Assembly (NCBI RefSeq): GCF_022436675.1
Contig: NZ_JAKUJZ010000001.1
Location: 605,006-669,005 of the forward strand
Direction: 5' to 3'
DNA length: 64,000 nucleotides
Source of the DNA: Rheinheimera hassiensis
GTDB lineage: Bacteria; Pseudomonadota; Gammaproteobacteria; Enterobacterales; Alteromonadaceae
The translations under genes and the position numbers were made by a program. Below the pieces are notes generated by a model that saw only the letters and a program-made list of their open reading frames with translations, was not told the DNA's origin and searched no databases. Below are positions 53,770 through 63,061 of this stretch, piece by piece; the stretch's first letter is position 1, and every line of letters starts with the position of its first letter.

Positions 53770-56043
53770 ATGTCAGTACCAATTAAGTGCTTTAACCTTT
53801 CTTTTTTAATGGCCAGCCTGTGCCTGCCGTTAGCTGCACAGGCTCAGCAGCAGCCCCGGCAAGAAAGCCAGATTGAAACCATTACTGTACGTGGCGAAAA
53901 AACCGATCGTTCGCTGCAGGATACCTCCAGTAGTGTGGCTGTAACCACCGCATTGAGAATTGAGCAGGAAAATCTGCAAAGCCTGGACGATATCTTAAAC
54001 CGCACCGCGAACGTTTCTGCCATGTATGGCAGCCGGGGTTTTACTATCCGCGGTATTGCGGACGAAGCCGGTGCCTCTAACCCACTGGCCACCATCTATC
54101 TGGACGGCGCAGCACTGTCCAGCCAGATCAGCGATTCCGGCCCGACTGATTTATGGGATATTGCCCAGGTAGAGGTGATGCGCGGCCCGCAGTCTACCAT
54201 TCAGGGCGAAAATGCCTTGGCCGGCGCCATTATTATGCGTTCGGCAGAGCCGACAATGGACTGGACCGGTAAAGCCAGAGTGCAGTGGTCAGATCCCTCC
54301 GATCGCCGTATCGCTGTTGCCGGTGGCGGCCCGTTAATAAATGATGAGCTGGCTTTCAGGATAGCGCTGGAGAAGCGGGATTTTGATGGTTTTGTACACA
54401 ATGTTACCCGTAATGAACCAGAAGATGCAGTTGACTCCCTGCAGGGGCGCATTAAGTTATTGTGGACACCGTCAGCTTTGCCGGGGTTTACCGCCAGATT
54501 AAGCCATATGCGCGATGACCGCGACGGCCCCTATATGTATGTCTACAGCGATATCAGCGCCGGCGACTATTATGATGATCGTACCAACAGATCGGACGCC
54601 AAAGGCAGTACCGATATTGTAACGGATATCACCACGCTGGAGCTGGACTACCAGCTCAGTGAGCAGTGGTCGTTATCTGCTGTTACCGCTAAAAGCCGCT
54701 CTGACGTCAACCGTACTTATGATACCGATCAGACAGAGCTGAACACCTCTTTCGGTAATGTAGCAGGGCTGCACGATACGCTGTCACAAGAACTGCGGCT
54801 GCATTACAACGGCGATAAACTGCGGGGTTTGGTTGGCGGCTACTGGTCAAAACGGGAAAACGATACCCTGACGACCACCCTGAGTAATGTCATTACCCCG
54901 GTAGGAACAATCAGCGCAGTATTGCAGGGCAATGGCCTGGACAGCACTACCGCAGCGCAACTGGCGGCGCTGTACGCCAGTGAACTGCCGCTGATCCCGG
55001 TAGATTATCAGAGTAAAGCCCCGACCCAATCGGAGAATCTGGCAGTGTTTTTTGATGGTGAGTATCAGCTATCAACGCAGTGGGCCCTGCTGGCCGGTGC
55101 CCGGTTGGATAAAGAACAATATGATTATCAGTCGGATACCACGGCTGTGTTTGCCGGCACGCTGCCAGATCCAGCTAATTACGGCCAGCCGGGTTCGGCA
55201 CTGCATACTATATTCAGCGGGGTAAACGCCGCGGTATTAGCCATGGTAGATGATGCCAGCAGCAATGCACCGGCCAGCAGCCGCGACTTTACTGCATTTT
55301 TGCCCAAGCTGGGCGTGCGCTGGTCATATCACCCCGAGCAATCACTGGCATTGACAGTGCAGCGTGGCTACCGCTCTGGCGGCAGCTCTTACAATATTGC
55401 CCGCGGCGAAGTGTTTGCTTACGAGCCGGAATACACCACTAACTATGAACTGGCCTGGCGTAGCAACTGGCCCGGGCAAAACCTGACCATTAACAGCAAT
55501 CTGTATTACATCGACTGGAAAGATAAGCAGGTTATTGCCAATTTTGGTATTAATAACTTCGACAGTCATACCGTGAATGCCGGTAAGTCGCATTTATACG
55601 GTGCAGAATTCGAGCTGCGTCAGCGGCTAAATAACCAGTTCGACTGGTATGGCTCTTATGCCTATTCGAAAACCCAATACGACGAGTTTGATACCATAAC
55701 AGACGCTATTATCAGCAACTTTTCCGGGCAGCCTTTTGCTTACGCACCGCGTCATACCGCAGCAGCAGGGGTAAACTGGTATCTGGCTGATAATTGGGCA
55801 CTTAATGTCAACGGTAACTTTCGCAGTAAAGTCAGTACAGGCCCGCGCGATAGTACGCTGTGGCTGTCATCCAGAGCACTGTTTAACGCCCGGCTAAGTT
55901 ATGATCAAACCAACTGGTCAGCCTATCTGTTCGTCAATAACCTGTTGGATAAAGGCTACCAGCAGTACCGTTGGCTTGATGAGCCGGTGGCGATCCTCGG
56001 CGCACCAAGAGTCATTGGTGCCGGTGTGCAGTGGCAATGGTAG
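53770..56043 (+). CDS. TonB-dependent siderophore receptor
   Basis: 757-residue outer-membrane receptor. Signal peptide to about residue 25, TonB-box-like IETITVRG (about 35-42), plug with VSAMYGSRGFTIRGIADEAG and VEVMRGPQSTIQGENALAGAI, barrel ending RVIGAGVQWQW. The Fur box upstream and the downstream DUF3325/DUF3649/PepSY genes indicate uptake of a ferric siderophore; a substrate cannot be named. It starts after GTGGAAATTAA. Confidence 0.93.
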   Translation: MSVPIKCFNLSFLMASLCLPLAAQAQQQPRQESQIETITVRGEKTDRSLQDTSSSVAVTTALRIEQENLQSLDDILNRTANVSAMYGSRGFTIRGIADEAGASNPLATIYLDGAALSSQISDSGPTDLWDIAQVEVMRGPQSTIQGENALAGAIIMRSAEPTMDWTGKARVQWSDPSDRRIAVAGGGPLINDELAFRIALEKRDFDGFVHNVTRNEPEDAVDSLQGRIKLLWTPSALPGFTARLSHMRDDRDGPYMYVYSDISAGDYYDDRTNRSDAKGSTDIVTDITTLELDYQLSEQWSLSAVTAKSRSDVNRTYDTDQTELNTSFGNVAGLHDTLSQELRLHYNGDKLRGLVGGYWSKRENDTLTTTLSNVITPVGTISAVLQGNGLDSTTAAQLAALYASELPLIPVDYQSKAPTQSENLAVFFDGEYQLSTQWALLAGARLDKEQYDYQSDTTAVFAGTLPDPANYGQPGSALHTIFSGVNAAVLAMVDDASSNAPASSRDFTAFLPKLGVRWSYHPEQSLALTVQRGYRSGGSSYNIARGEVFAYEPEYTTNYELAWRSNWPGQNLTINSNLYYIDWKDKQVIANFGINNFDSHTVNAGKSHLYGAEFELRQRLNNQFDWYGSYAYSKTQYDEFDTITDAIISNFSGQPFAYAPRHTAAAGVNWYLADNWALNVNGNFRSKVSTGPRDSTLWLSSRALFNARLSYDQTNWSAYLFVNNLLDKGYQQYRWLDEPVAILGAPRVIGAGVQWQW

Positions 56044-56050
56044 TGGCGTT

Positions 56051-56317
56051 ATGACGTTACTGCTGGCTTTAATCTGCCTGAGTATCACCGCCCTGGCGTT
56101 GTATATGCTGGCGCCGCAGCAGCAATTAATACGCCGCAAACTCCGCACGCTATGGCTTGGCAGCGTTGCTGTAAGCAGCTTGTTGGCGGCTGTGCTACTG
56201 CTGACACCGGGCTATGGTTTCTGGCCGGCCTGCTATCTGGCGTTAACCTGGTTAATGCTGGTTTGGCTGTTGCTACCGCTTATTGCAGTATTTAAAAAGG
56301 TGAAATATGGCAGCTAA
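56051..56317 (+). CDS. DUF3325-like small membrane protein
   Basis: 88 residues with two to three transmembrane helices (LLLALICLSITALALYML and LWLGSVAVSSLLAAVLLL). The long open frame from 55901 reads through the receptor gene; the ATG at 56051 is 8 bases after the receptor stop and fits. It resembles the DUF3325 proteins found beside PepSY genes in siderophore loci. It overlaps the next gene by 11 bases. Confidence 0.75.
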   Translation: MTLLLALICLSITALALYMLAPQQQLIRRKLRTLWLGSVAVSSLLAAVLLLTPGYGFWPACYLALTWLMLVWLLLPLIAVFKKVKYGS

Positions 56318-56570
56318 ACACTGGGCGGCGGCATTGTTCGGCTTGCCACTTACCATTGCCTGGGTTGGCATATTGGCGTTGTTATTTCCCGGTACTGCAC
56401 AACAGGCTATTTTGCCGTGGTTATTACTGACCTTTCCGTTGTGGGTCGCTGTAATGGCGCTGATGTATTTAAGCCGTAGCGGTAAACGGCTATGGCTGCT
56501 GGCAAGCAGCTTAACCCTGATCAGTTACGCCGCATTGTGGCTGTTAAAAACAACCGGCACGGCGGTATAA
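56307..56570 (+). CDS. DUF3649-like small membrane protein
   Basis: 87 residues, nearly all hydrophobic, with three probable helices (WAAALFGLPLTIAWVGILALLF; AILPWLLLTFPLWVAVMALMYL; LWLLASSLTLISYAALWLL). This is the layout of DUF3649, a companion of siderophore receptors and PepSY ferric reductases. Its stop codon is directly followed by the PepSY start. Confidence 0.72.
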   Translation: MAAKHWAAALFGLPLTIAWVGILALLFPGTAQQAILPWLLLTFPLWVAVMALMYLSRSGKRLWLLASSLTLISYAALWLLKTTGTAV

Positions 56571-58097
56571 ATGAAAGTTATTACCCAAAAAAGCTTCCGT
56601 AACCTGCACACCTGGACTGGCCTGCTGACCGGCTTGCTGTTGTTTATTGCCTTTTATGCCGGTGCGGTTTCGGTATTTGTACACGAGCTGCAGCAGTGGC
56701 ATGGCATTATTCAGCCCTCAGCGCCAACCGTGTCGCTGCCACAGGCGCAGCCGCTTATTGAGCAGGTACTGCAGCAATACCCACAAGCAGCACATGGCTT
56801 TAACCTGACACTGCCAGGAGCCCATGGTACTGATATGGCACTGCTCTGGTATGACAGCGACAGCGCAACCCAATACAAATTTGTTGCTGACAGCCAGCAG
56901 CAACTGCAGAAGCAAACCGCCAGGCAGGATTTTATCAGCCTGATTTATGATCTGCATTTTACTGCCGGCTTACCGCGTCAGGCCGGTTTGTACCTGTTTG
57001 GTCTGGCCTGCATTTTATATGGTCTGGCACTGGTTAGCGGTGTGGTTATTTACGCGCCGGTGTTTATCAAAGATTTATTTGCGCTGCGTTTAGGCCAGAG
57101 CACCAAACGCCTGTGGCAGGATGCACATAATCTTATTGGTGTACTGTCGCTGCCATTTCATATTATTTTTGCCTGGAGTGGTGCAGTACTCACCATCGGC
57201 TTTTTACTGCTGGCACCGTTTCAGTTTGTGGTGTTTGACGGCAAACTGCTGCAAATACTGGAGCCCGACTTTGATGTGGTCGCCCATGTTGAGCCTGCCG
57301 GTGTTGCAGCCCCGTTGTTACCCACGGAAACCTTGCTGGCCATGGCCGCTCAGCACTTGCCGGCAATGCAGGCCGAGATGCTGTTTTACCATGATGCCGG
57401 CGATGCCAACGGCACTGTTACCATCTACGGCGAATTGCCATCACCAACACTGACACAAAGAGCGATAGTGGTACTAAATAGCAGCACCGGCGAGCTGGCG
57501 GGGATGCAAACCCCGGAGCAGTTCCGGCCGGGCACAACCTTTCTGCGGGGTTTACAAAACCTGCATTACGGTGATTTTGCCGGCTATGCCTCCAAGTGGT
57601 TGTATTTTATCTTAGGCCTGGCAGGCGCTTTGCTGTTTTACACCGGTAACCTACTCTGGCTGGAAGTACGGCGACGCAATAGCAACGCGCAACCGGCAAA
57701 AATACGGCTGATGGCCTCACTTACGCTTGGTGTGTGTTTGGGCGCAATTGCCGGTATTTCAGCACTGTTTATCGCCGGTATATTGCTGACAGAAACCTGG
57801 CATAAAATGGTGTATTTCAGCGTGTTTTTTGCAGCATTGGGCTGGGCTTTTCTGCGCCAGCCGGCCAAAGCCGGTACAGAGTTACTGTATTTAACGGCAC
57901 TGCTAACCTTATTAATGCCTTTTGCAGCCTGGTACCACAGTGGCCAGTTTTTCCTGGCAGCTTTATTAGATGGCAACGTCTTACGCTTTATGGTGGAAGG
58001 TACAGCGATATTACTGGCGGTATTGTTCTGGCTACTGGCACGCGCGGCGAAAAAGCGTGCAGATAAAACCGATAACAGTATCTGGGCAAAATTATAA
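56571..58097 (+). CDS. PepSY-domain inner-membrane protein (ferric-siderophore reductase type)
   Basis: 508 residues. The PepSY_TM fold opens with FRNLHTWTGLLTGLLLFIAFYAGA (conserved His in helix 1), a second helix pair at about 138-215 with LWQDAHNLIGVLSLPFHIIFAWSG, and further helices toward the C-terminus. Periplasmic PepSY segments lie between. Members of this family are implicated in reducing siderophore-bound iron in the periplasm. It is the last gene of the operon started by the Fur-controlled receptor. Confidence 0.88.
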   Translation: MKVITQKSFRNLHTWTGLLTGLLLFIAFYAGAVSVFVHELQQWHGIIQPSAPTVSLPQAQPLIEQVLQQYPQAAHGFNLTLPGAHGTDMALLWYDSDSATQYKFVADSQQQLQKQTARQDFISLIYDLHFTAGLPRQAGLYLFGLACILYGLALVSGVVIYAPVFIKDLFALRLGQSTKRLWQDAHNLIGVLSLPFHIIFAWSGAVLTIGFLLLAPFQFVVFDGKLLQILEPDFDVVAHVEPAGVAAPLLPTETLLAMAAQHLPAMQAEMLFYHDAGDANGTVTIYGELPSPTLTQRAIVVLNSSTGELAGMQTPEQFRPGTTFLRGLQNLHYGDFAGYASKWLYFILGLAGALLFYTGNLLWLEVRRRNSNAQPAKIRLMASLTLGVCLGAIAGISALFIAGILLTETWHKMVYFSVFFAALGWAFLRQPAKAGTELLYLTALLTLLMPFAAWYHSGQFFLAALLDGNVLRFMVEGTAILLAVLFWLLARAAKKRADKTDNSIWAKL

Positions 58098-58130
58098 GCC
58101 TTAGCTAAATAACATAGTTAAATGGCATAG

Positions 58131-58664
58131 TTAAATATCTGAGATCAGCTGTGCCAGAAAAGCCAGCTTTTCGTTATTAAGCTGGCGATAGTCAAAGTAA
58201 GGGCATACTAACACCCGGTTGTGTTTATCCACGGCAAATTCGTTATTTAACCAGCTAAGCTGCGCCGCTAAACCTTGTTCTAACAAGGCTTTGGCGTAAG
58301 TGCGACCAGCAATAATATGCACAGCTTCTTTTGCTGGCTGAAGATCAGGCGTACTAAAGACTAACGCTGTATTGCTACCGGCTTGTAATAAATATTGCTC
58401 ACGGTACTGCTGCCAGCTACCGGCGCGCTGCGTAAAAGCAAATTGTTTAGTGTCCAGCGCAAACAACAGCTTGGCATACACATTAAACACCTTGCGCCAG
58501 CCATTGCCGCAGGCACAATTGATCAGCTCTATTTCGCCACGGTGCAGCGGCTGCATTGTCACTACGTCAGCATACTCCGTCATCGGTGGCCGGCTAGCAA
58601 TATATACGCGGATGCGAGCGGTAGTATCACCAAAGCCTGCGGCTGATATCGGTAGGGTTTTCAT
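58131..58664 (-). CDS. conserved hypothetical protein
   Basis: 177 residues, soluble, no signal. Contains LHRGEIELINCACGNGWRKVFNVYAKLLFAL and a uracil-DNA-glycosylase-like hydrophobic LVFSTPDLQPAKEAVHIIAGRTYAKALL, neither of which gives a secure family. AAGG precedes the ATG. It converges with the PepSY gene, 33 bases away. Confidence 0.6.
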   Translation of the reverse strand: MKTLPISAAGFGDTTARIRVYIASRPPMTEYADVVTMQPLHRGEIELINCACGNGWRKVFNVYAKLLFALDTKQFAFTQRAGSWQQYREQYLLQAGSNTALVFSTPDLQPAKEAVHIIAGRTYAKALLEQGLAAQLSWLNNEFAVDKHNRVLVCPYFDYRQLNNEKLAFLAQLISDI

Positions 58665-58765
58665 AGCCTTGCTCAGCGTTTATTCAGGCAGCTACTTTAG
58701 CATAAGCGCTTGCCTGCAGTGTTATAGCAGGTTAATTTTAGCTATTACTTTGCCAGGGACTGCAT

Positions 58766-59629
58766 ATGTCATCTTTTTCTGTTGCTGCTGTTAACCGGCT
58801 GGACCATTGGTTAATGCAGGTTACCCCGCCAGTTGATACCAACGGCTTTCGCCGCTTTTGCTGGGAATTCTGGTTTTTTGGCTTAAAACAGGCGCGGGCC
58901 TGTTTATTTGTTGCCTTGTTTTTTGCTTCGGTGTTGTTGGTGCCACGTACCGGGTTCCTGAGCATACCACGCTATGATGTGTTGCTTATTCTGGCACTAT
59001 TAATTCAGTACTGGATGGTGTGGAGCAAACTGGAAACCGTCGATGAGCTAAAAGCGATTTGTTTGTTTCACCTGGTTGGTTTTGCGCTGGAGGTGTTTAA
59101 AACCTCGGGTGCTATTCAATCCTGGAGTTACCCCGATTTTGCTTACACTAAGGTATTTGGCGTGCCGCTGTTTGCCGGTTTTATGTATGCCGCCGTCGGT
59201 AGTTATATTATTCAAAGCTGGCGCTTAATGCAGCAACGGGTTGCCCACCATCCGCCCTACTGGATGGCAGTGCTGGTGGCACTACTGATATACGCCAACT
59301 TTTTTAGCCATCACTATATTGGTGATTACCGCTGGTATATTGCTGCGGCCACGCTGGGGCTTTACGCCCGCACTATGGTGTACTTTACGCCACTGGATCG
59401 CGAACGCAGCATGCCACTGTTGCTGGGCTTTGTGCTGGTAGGCTTTTTTATCTGGCTGGCGGAAAATATCAGCACCTTTATGGGGCTGTGGAGCTACCCT
59501 AACCAGTTAGGTGCCTGGTCGGTAGTGCATTTAGGCAAGTGGAGTTCATGGTCATTGCTGGTGATTATGACCTTTACCATAGTGGCGCAGCTGAAATATG
59601 TAAAACAGCGTATTGATGTGCCGCGCTAA
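58766..59629 (+). CDS. DUF817 membrane protein
   Basis: 287 residues with about eight helices. The family signature is LVGFALEVFKTSGAIQSWSYPDFAYTKVFGVPLFAGFMYAAVGSYIIQSWRLM (about 100-153). The function is unknown. AGGGA precedes the start. It lies alone, divergent from the 58131 gene and convergent with dsbA. Confidence 0.88.
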   Translation: MSSFSVAAVNRLDHWLMQVTPPVDTNGFRRFCWEFWFFGLKQARACLFVALFFASVLLVPRTGFLSIPRYDVLLILALLIQYWMVWSKLETVDELKAICLFHLVGFALEVFKTSGAIQSWSYPDFAYTKVFGVPLFAGFMYAAVGSYIIQSWRLMQQRVAHHPPYWMAVLVALLIYANFFSHHYIGDYRWYIAAATLGLYARTMVYFTPLDRERSMPLLLGFVLVGFFIWLAENISTFMGLWSYPNQLGAWSVVHLGKWSSWSLLVIMTFTIVAQLKYVKQRIDVPR

Positions 59630-59634
59630 CCAAT

Positions 59635-59665
59635 AAAAAAGGGCCGCCTGCTGGCAGCCCCTTTC
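59635..59665 (-). terminator. dsbA terminator
   Basis: Minus-strand hairpin AAGGG-G-CTGCC-AGCA-GGCGG-CCCTT (one bulged G, one T-G pair), ending in TTTTTT, just after the dsbA stop. Confidence 0.8.
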
Positions 59666-59677
59666 TGATATAAATAA

Positions 59678-60313
59678 TTAAGCGTCTTTTTGCAGCAGGA
59701 AGTTAATCAGTTCCTGCATTTCTTTTTCATAATTACGCGAGTCCAGCGCGGCATTATTAATTTTGTATTTACCGTTTACTACCAGCATAGGCACGCCGGT
59801 TAAAATCCGCTTTTCAGATAACTCGTCCTGCTCTTTTTTCATTTGATTAGCCGCACCACGTACCGAAAAGCTTTTCATGGCTTTGTCGTAAGTGTCGGCA
59901 TCAATATCATGAATTAACACCAGGCTGCGGATCTCGTTTTCATTGGAAAAGGGGGCGCGGTTACGGTGAATCTGGTTAAAAATAGCACTGGCAACCTGAT
60001 CGCCTTTACCCTGGCTTTTTGCTACCAGATAAGCGCGGGCCAGCGCATTTTGCAGCTCGGGTGAGGCAGCACGGATAAAATCAACATGCACTTTTTTAAA
60101 TTCGGTACCCTCTGGCAGCTTTTTAGCAATGCTTTGCGCTACCGGTTCAAACGCATTACAGCCACCACAGTAAAATGAAAAGAACTCTTTTACTTCCGGC
60201 TTGGCGGTTTTTTGCTCAGAGATAACCTCATAGTGCTTGCCCTGCTCAAACTTGGCCTGAGCCGCAAAAGGCAGTAACAGTGTTAACGCGATTACAGATA
60301 ACAGCTTTTTCAT
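59678..60313 (-). CDS. dsbA: thiol:disulfide interchange protein DsbA
   Basis: Periplasmic disulfide-forming oxidoreductase of 211 residues with a signal peptide to about residue 20. The active site is FYCGGCNAFEP with Cys49 and Cys52, i.e. CGGC where E. coli has CPHC; the cis-Pro loop TGVPMLVV is intact. The DsbA insert of helices lies at about 90-160. It is the third gene of the ccoG-srkA-dsbA operon; srkA-dsbA adjacency is as in E. coli. Confidence 0.95.
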   Translation of the reverse strand: MKKLLSVIALTLLLPFAAQAKFEQGKHYEVISEQKTAKPEVKEFFSFYCGGCNAFEPVAQSIAKKLPEGTEFKKVHVDFIRAASPELQNALARAYLVAKSQGKGDQVASAIFNQIHRNRAPFSNENEIRSLVLIHDIDADTYDKAMKSFSVRGAANQMKKEQDELSEKRILTGVPMLVVNGKYKINNAALDSRNYEKEMQELINFLLQKDA

Positions 60314-60363
60314 TTTAGATTATGTCCTTAATTAGACCGGTTGAAGCACAGCTTAACAAAAAC

Positions 60364-61359
60364 TCAGTAGTCTGGCACTAGCGAAAGAGGTGCTTGTTGC
60401 AACAGATAAAGTTGTTCTTTCAATGCCAGGCATTGTTGTTCCCAGTATTTGTCTGTGGCAAACCACGGAAAGTTCATCGGGAACGCCGGGTCTTGCCAGC
60501 GCCTGGCCAGCCAGGCCATATAATGCACCATGCGCATGGCTCGCAGCGGTTCAATTAACTTCAGCTCGGCGGGGTCAAATTCGCAGTATTGCTCGTACTC
60601 TTCCAGCATTAGCTCCAGTGTATCGCGCTGCTGCAGGCGGTCACCCGACAACATCATCCAGATATCCTGCATCGCCGGGCCGCTGCGGCAGTCGTCCAGA
60701 TCAACAAAAAATGGCCCCTGATCGACATAGAACAAATTACCGGCATGACAGTCACCATGCAACCGTATCAGGCTGGTGGGTTTATATTGCTTAACACAAA
60801 GTGCAATAACCTGATCCAGCGCAGTGTCAAACGCCGGGCGCAGGTAAGACGGAATAAATGGCAATGTGCTTAACACCTCCCGGCTTTGCAGCAAATGGCT
60901 TTCAACACTAAATGCCGGGCGCTGGCTAAAAGATTTTACTTTGCCCACCTGATGCAAACGGCCAAGAAAACGCCCCAGCATGGCCAGTTGCTCGTCGTTA
61001 TCAATTTCCAGCGTGCGGCCACCGCGACTTGGAAACAGGGCAAAATAATAACCACCGTAGTGCAGCAACGATTGGTCGTTTACTTTTACCGGCGCCACCA
61101 CCGGAATCTCAGCCGCGGCCAGCTCAAAGGCAAAATCATGCTCTTCCTGCAGTTGCTCTGCACTCCAGCGCTGTGGCCGGTAAAATTTTACGACAAATTT
61201 TTCCGGTTTTAATGCCTCACCGCGGTAGGCGCTGAATTGATACACGCGGTTTTCATAGCTGTTTAATGCTGACAAACCAGAGCTGACATCCAGCCCCAGC
61301 TGCTGCAAGGCATCAATAATCAGATCTGGCTGTAAGGTAGAGAAATCAAAGGCCGTCAT
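60364..61359 (-). CDS. srkA: stress response kinase SrkA
   Basis: Aminoglycoside-phosphotransferase-fold Ser/Thr kinase (YihE) that counters stress-induced death. Kinase motifs: KFVVKFYRPQRWS (Lys58 region), LIRLHGDCHAGNLFY (catalytic loop) and FFVDLDDCRSGPAMQDIW (metal Asp). 331 residues, E. coli 328. AAGGAG overlaps the ccoG stop, which is 8 bases upstream; dsbA follows 50 bases later. Confidence 0.93.
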   Translation of the reverse strand: MTAFDFSTLQPDLIIDALQQLGLDVSSGLSALNSYENRVYQFSAYRGEALKPEKFVVKFYRPQRWSAEQLQEEHDFAFELAAAEIPVVAPVKVNDQSLLHYGGYYFALFPSRGGRTLEIDNDEQLAMLGRFLGRLHQVGKVKSFSQRPAFSVESHLLQSREVLSTLPFIPSYLRPAFDTALDQVIALCVKQYKPTSLIRLHGDCHAGNLFYVDQGPFFVDLDDCRSGPAMQDIWMMLSGDRLQQRDTLELMLEEYEQYCEFDPAELKLIEPLRAMRMVHYMAWLARRWQDPAFPMNFPWFATDKYWEQQCLALKEQLYLLQQAPLSLVPDY

Positions 61360-61367
61360 AAGGCTCC

Positions 61368-62795
61368 TTAGCGGCCAACAAAAAAGGTGGTGGACTGATC
61401 CAGCTTAACATCCGGGTTGTCAGTCTGCTGTACAGTAAAGCGGATGTCCAGGCTGCGCTGCTCTGTGCTGTATGGATCCAACGCCAGGCTTACCGGCACA
61501 CTGCGGGTTTCACCGGCACTGATACTTACGCGCTGCGGGCCAATCCAGTTAAAGCTTTCGCTACCGGCAACACTAAGGTCAAACTCCACTGCATGCTGCG
61601 ACTTATTAGAAATACTCAGCGTATAAGTATTTTCGATCAGGCCTTCGTTTGTTTCGCGGTACAACTCGCCACGGTCGCGGATAATGTTCATTTCCAGCGG
61701 TACCCGGCTGTATAGTGTCCAGGCAAAGGCCACACAAACGGCCACCAGCACCAGCATATAGCCCAGTAGTTTAGGCCGCAGTACCTTAGTAGGTTTGCCA
61801 TTCAGGCTGTGCTCGGTGGTGTAGCTGATAAGCCCGGGCGGGTAGCCCATTTTGCTCATAGTGTCATCGCAGGCATCAATACAGGCACCGCAGTTAATAC
61901 ACTCGTACTGCAGGCCGTTGCGTATATCTATGCCGGTTGGGCACACCTGTACGCACAGATTACAGTCGATACAGTCACCCAGGCCTTTTTCTTTATAGTC
62001 TTTATCTTTACGGCTGCGCGGGCCACGGTTTTCGCCGCGCTTTTCATCATAAGTAACGGTAAAAGTGTCTTTATCAAACATCGCCGATTGAAACCGGGCA
62101 TAAGGGCAAATGTGGGTACACATAATTTCACGCATCCAGCCGGCATTACCGTATGTACAAAGCGTAAAAAACAGCACGGAAACTACCGCCCAAAAGCTGG
62201 CCTCAAAGGTAAAAAACTGAATAAACAGCGGCCCTACAGGAGTAAAGTAGCCGACAAAGATCAGTGCAGTAAGCAGTGAGAATGCCAGCCAGCAGAAATG
62301 TGTAGCCGCTTTTTTGAAAAACTTACTGGCAGACCAGGCATCGTTATCCAGCTTAATCCGTTGATTACGGGTGCCCTGAATTTTCTCTTCAAACCAGATA
62401 AAAATAAAGGTCCATACCGATTGCGGGCATAAATAACCGCACCACACCCGGCCATACAAAGCAGTAACAAAAAATAATGCATAGGCGGCAATAATAAAAA
62501 TCCACGCCAGAATAGTAAAATCCTGCGGCCACAGAGTCAGGGCAAAAATATTAAATTTCTGTTCAGTAATATCCAGCAATATGGCTTGATGGCCGTCATA
62601 CTGCAGCCAGGGCAACAGCATAAACAACCCCATAAACACAAAACCCATATAGCGCCGTATGGCCTGATGCAGACCTTTTACTGCCCGCACATAAATACGG
62701 TCACGCGGGTTGTAATGCCCACTATGGCTGCTATCCGGTTTATGTACTTCAACGTGTACCGGAATATTTTTGATGTCTATTTTTTGCTGATCCAA
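61368..62795 (-). CDS. ccoG: cytochrome c oxidase accessory protein CcoG (FixG/RdxA)
   Basis: Membrane iron-sulfur protein needed for assembly of cbb3 oxidase (copper reduction). Five helices, the motif GRVWCGYLCPQSVW, two [4Fe-4S] clusters (CIDCNLCVQVCP and CINCGACIDACD) and a C-terminal Ig-like periplasmic domain. The frame is open to 62939 but the first ATG is far upstream; a TTG at 62793-62795 with GGGG upstream gives 475 residues, matching the usual 470-480, so I prefer it. The cco genes are not in this window. Confidence 0.85.
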   Translation of the reverse strand: MDQQKIDIKNIPVHVEVHKPDSSHSGHYNPRDRIYVRAVKGLHQAIRRYMGFVFMGLFMLLPWLQYDGHQAILLDITEQKFNIFALTLWPQDFTILAWIFIIAAYALFFVTALYGRVWCGYLCPQSVWTFIFIWFEEKIQGTRNQRIKLDNDAWSASKFFKKAATHFCWLAFSLLTALIFVGYFTPVGPLFIQFFTFEASFWAVVSVLFFTLCTYGNAGWMREIMCTHICPYARFQSAMFDKDTFTVTYDEKRGENRGPRSRKDKDYKEKGLGDCIDCNLCVQVCPTGIDIRNGLQYECINCGACIDACDDTMSKMGYPPGLISYTTEHSLNGKPTKVLRPKLLGYMLVLVAVCVAFAWTLYSRVPLEMNIIRDRGELYRETNEGLIENTYTLSISNKSQHAVEFDLSVAGSESFNWIGPQRVSISAGETRSVPVSLALDPYSTEQRSLDIRFTVQQTDNPDVKLDQSTTFFVGR

Positions 62796-62931
62796 GGAAA
62801 ACCCCGTTACTGCATATTGCGCCAGCTGCCAAGTATAACAGTTTGCCAGACTGAATTTTTGACATGAAACAAAGCAATATCTATGCCTGTTGCATTTTTG
62901 CTGTGCCTGGCCCGATCTAGCGCAGAAAAAC

Positions 62932-62970
62932 GTAAACAAAGTTTACACCTGATACTTAAAGTGTAAACTT
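62932..62970. promoter_or_regulatory. cluster of GTAAAC half-sites upstream of ccoG
   Basis: GTAAAC-AAA-GTTTAC (62932-62946) overlaps AAGTTTACAC-N12-GTGTAAACTT (62939-62970). Three half-sites in alternating orientation suggest a transcription-factor site in the ccoG/63062 divergent region. No FNR-type TTGAT-N4-ATCAA was found. Confidence 0.5.
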
Positions 62971-63061
62971 ACTATGCAGCTTGCAGATATTAACTGCCGC
63001 CCCGTGCGCAGCGCAGCGCTATCCGTTACAATGCCGCCATTGCTTACCGGAGTAGAAGCTG

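Noticed and set aside
62796..63061. FNR/ANR box upstream of ccoG
   Set aside because: No TTGAT-N4-ATCAA-like sequence was found in the region.
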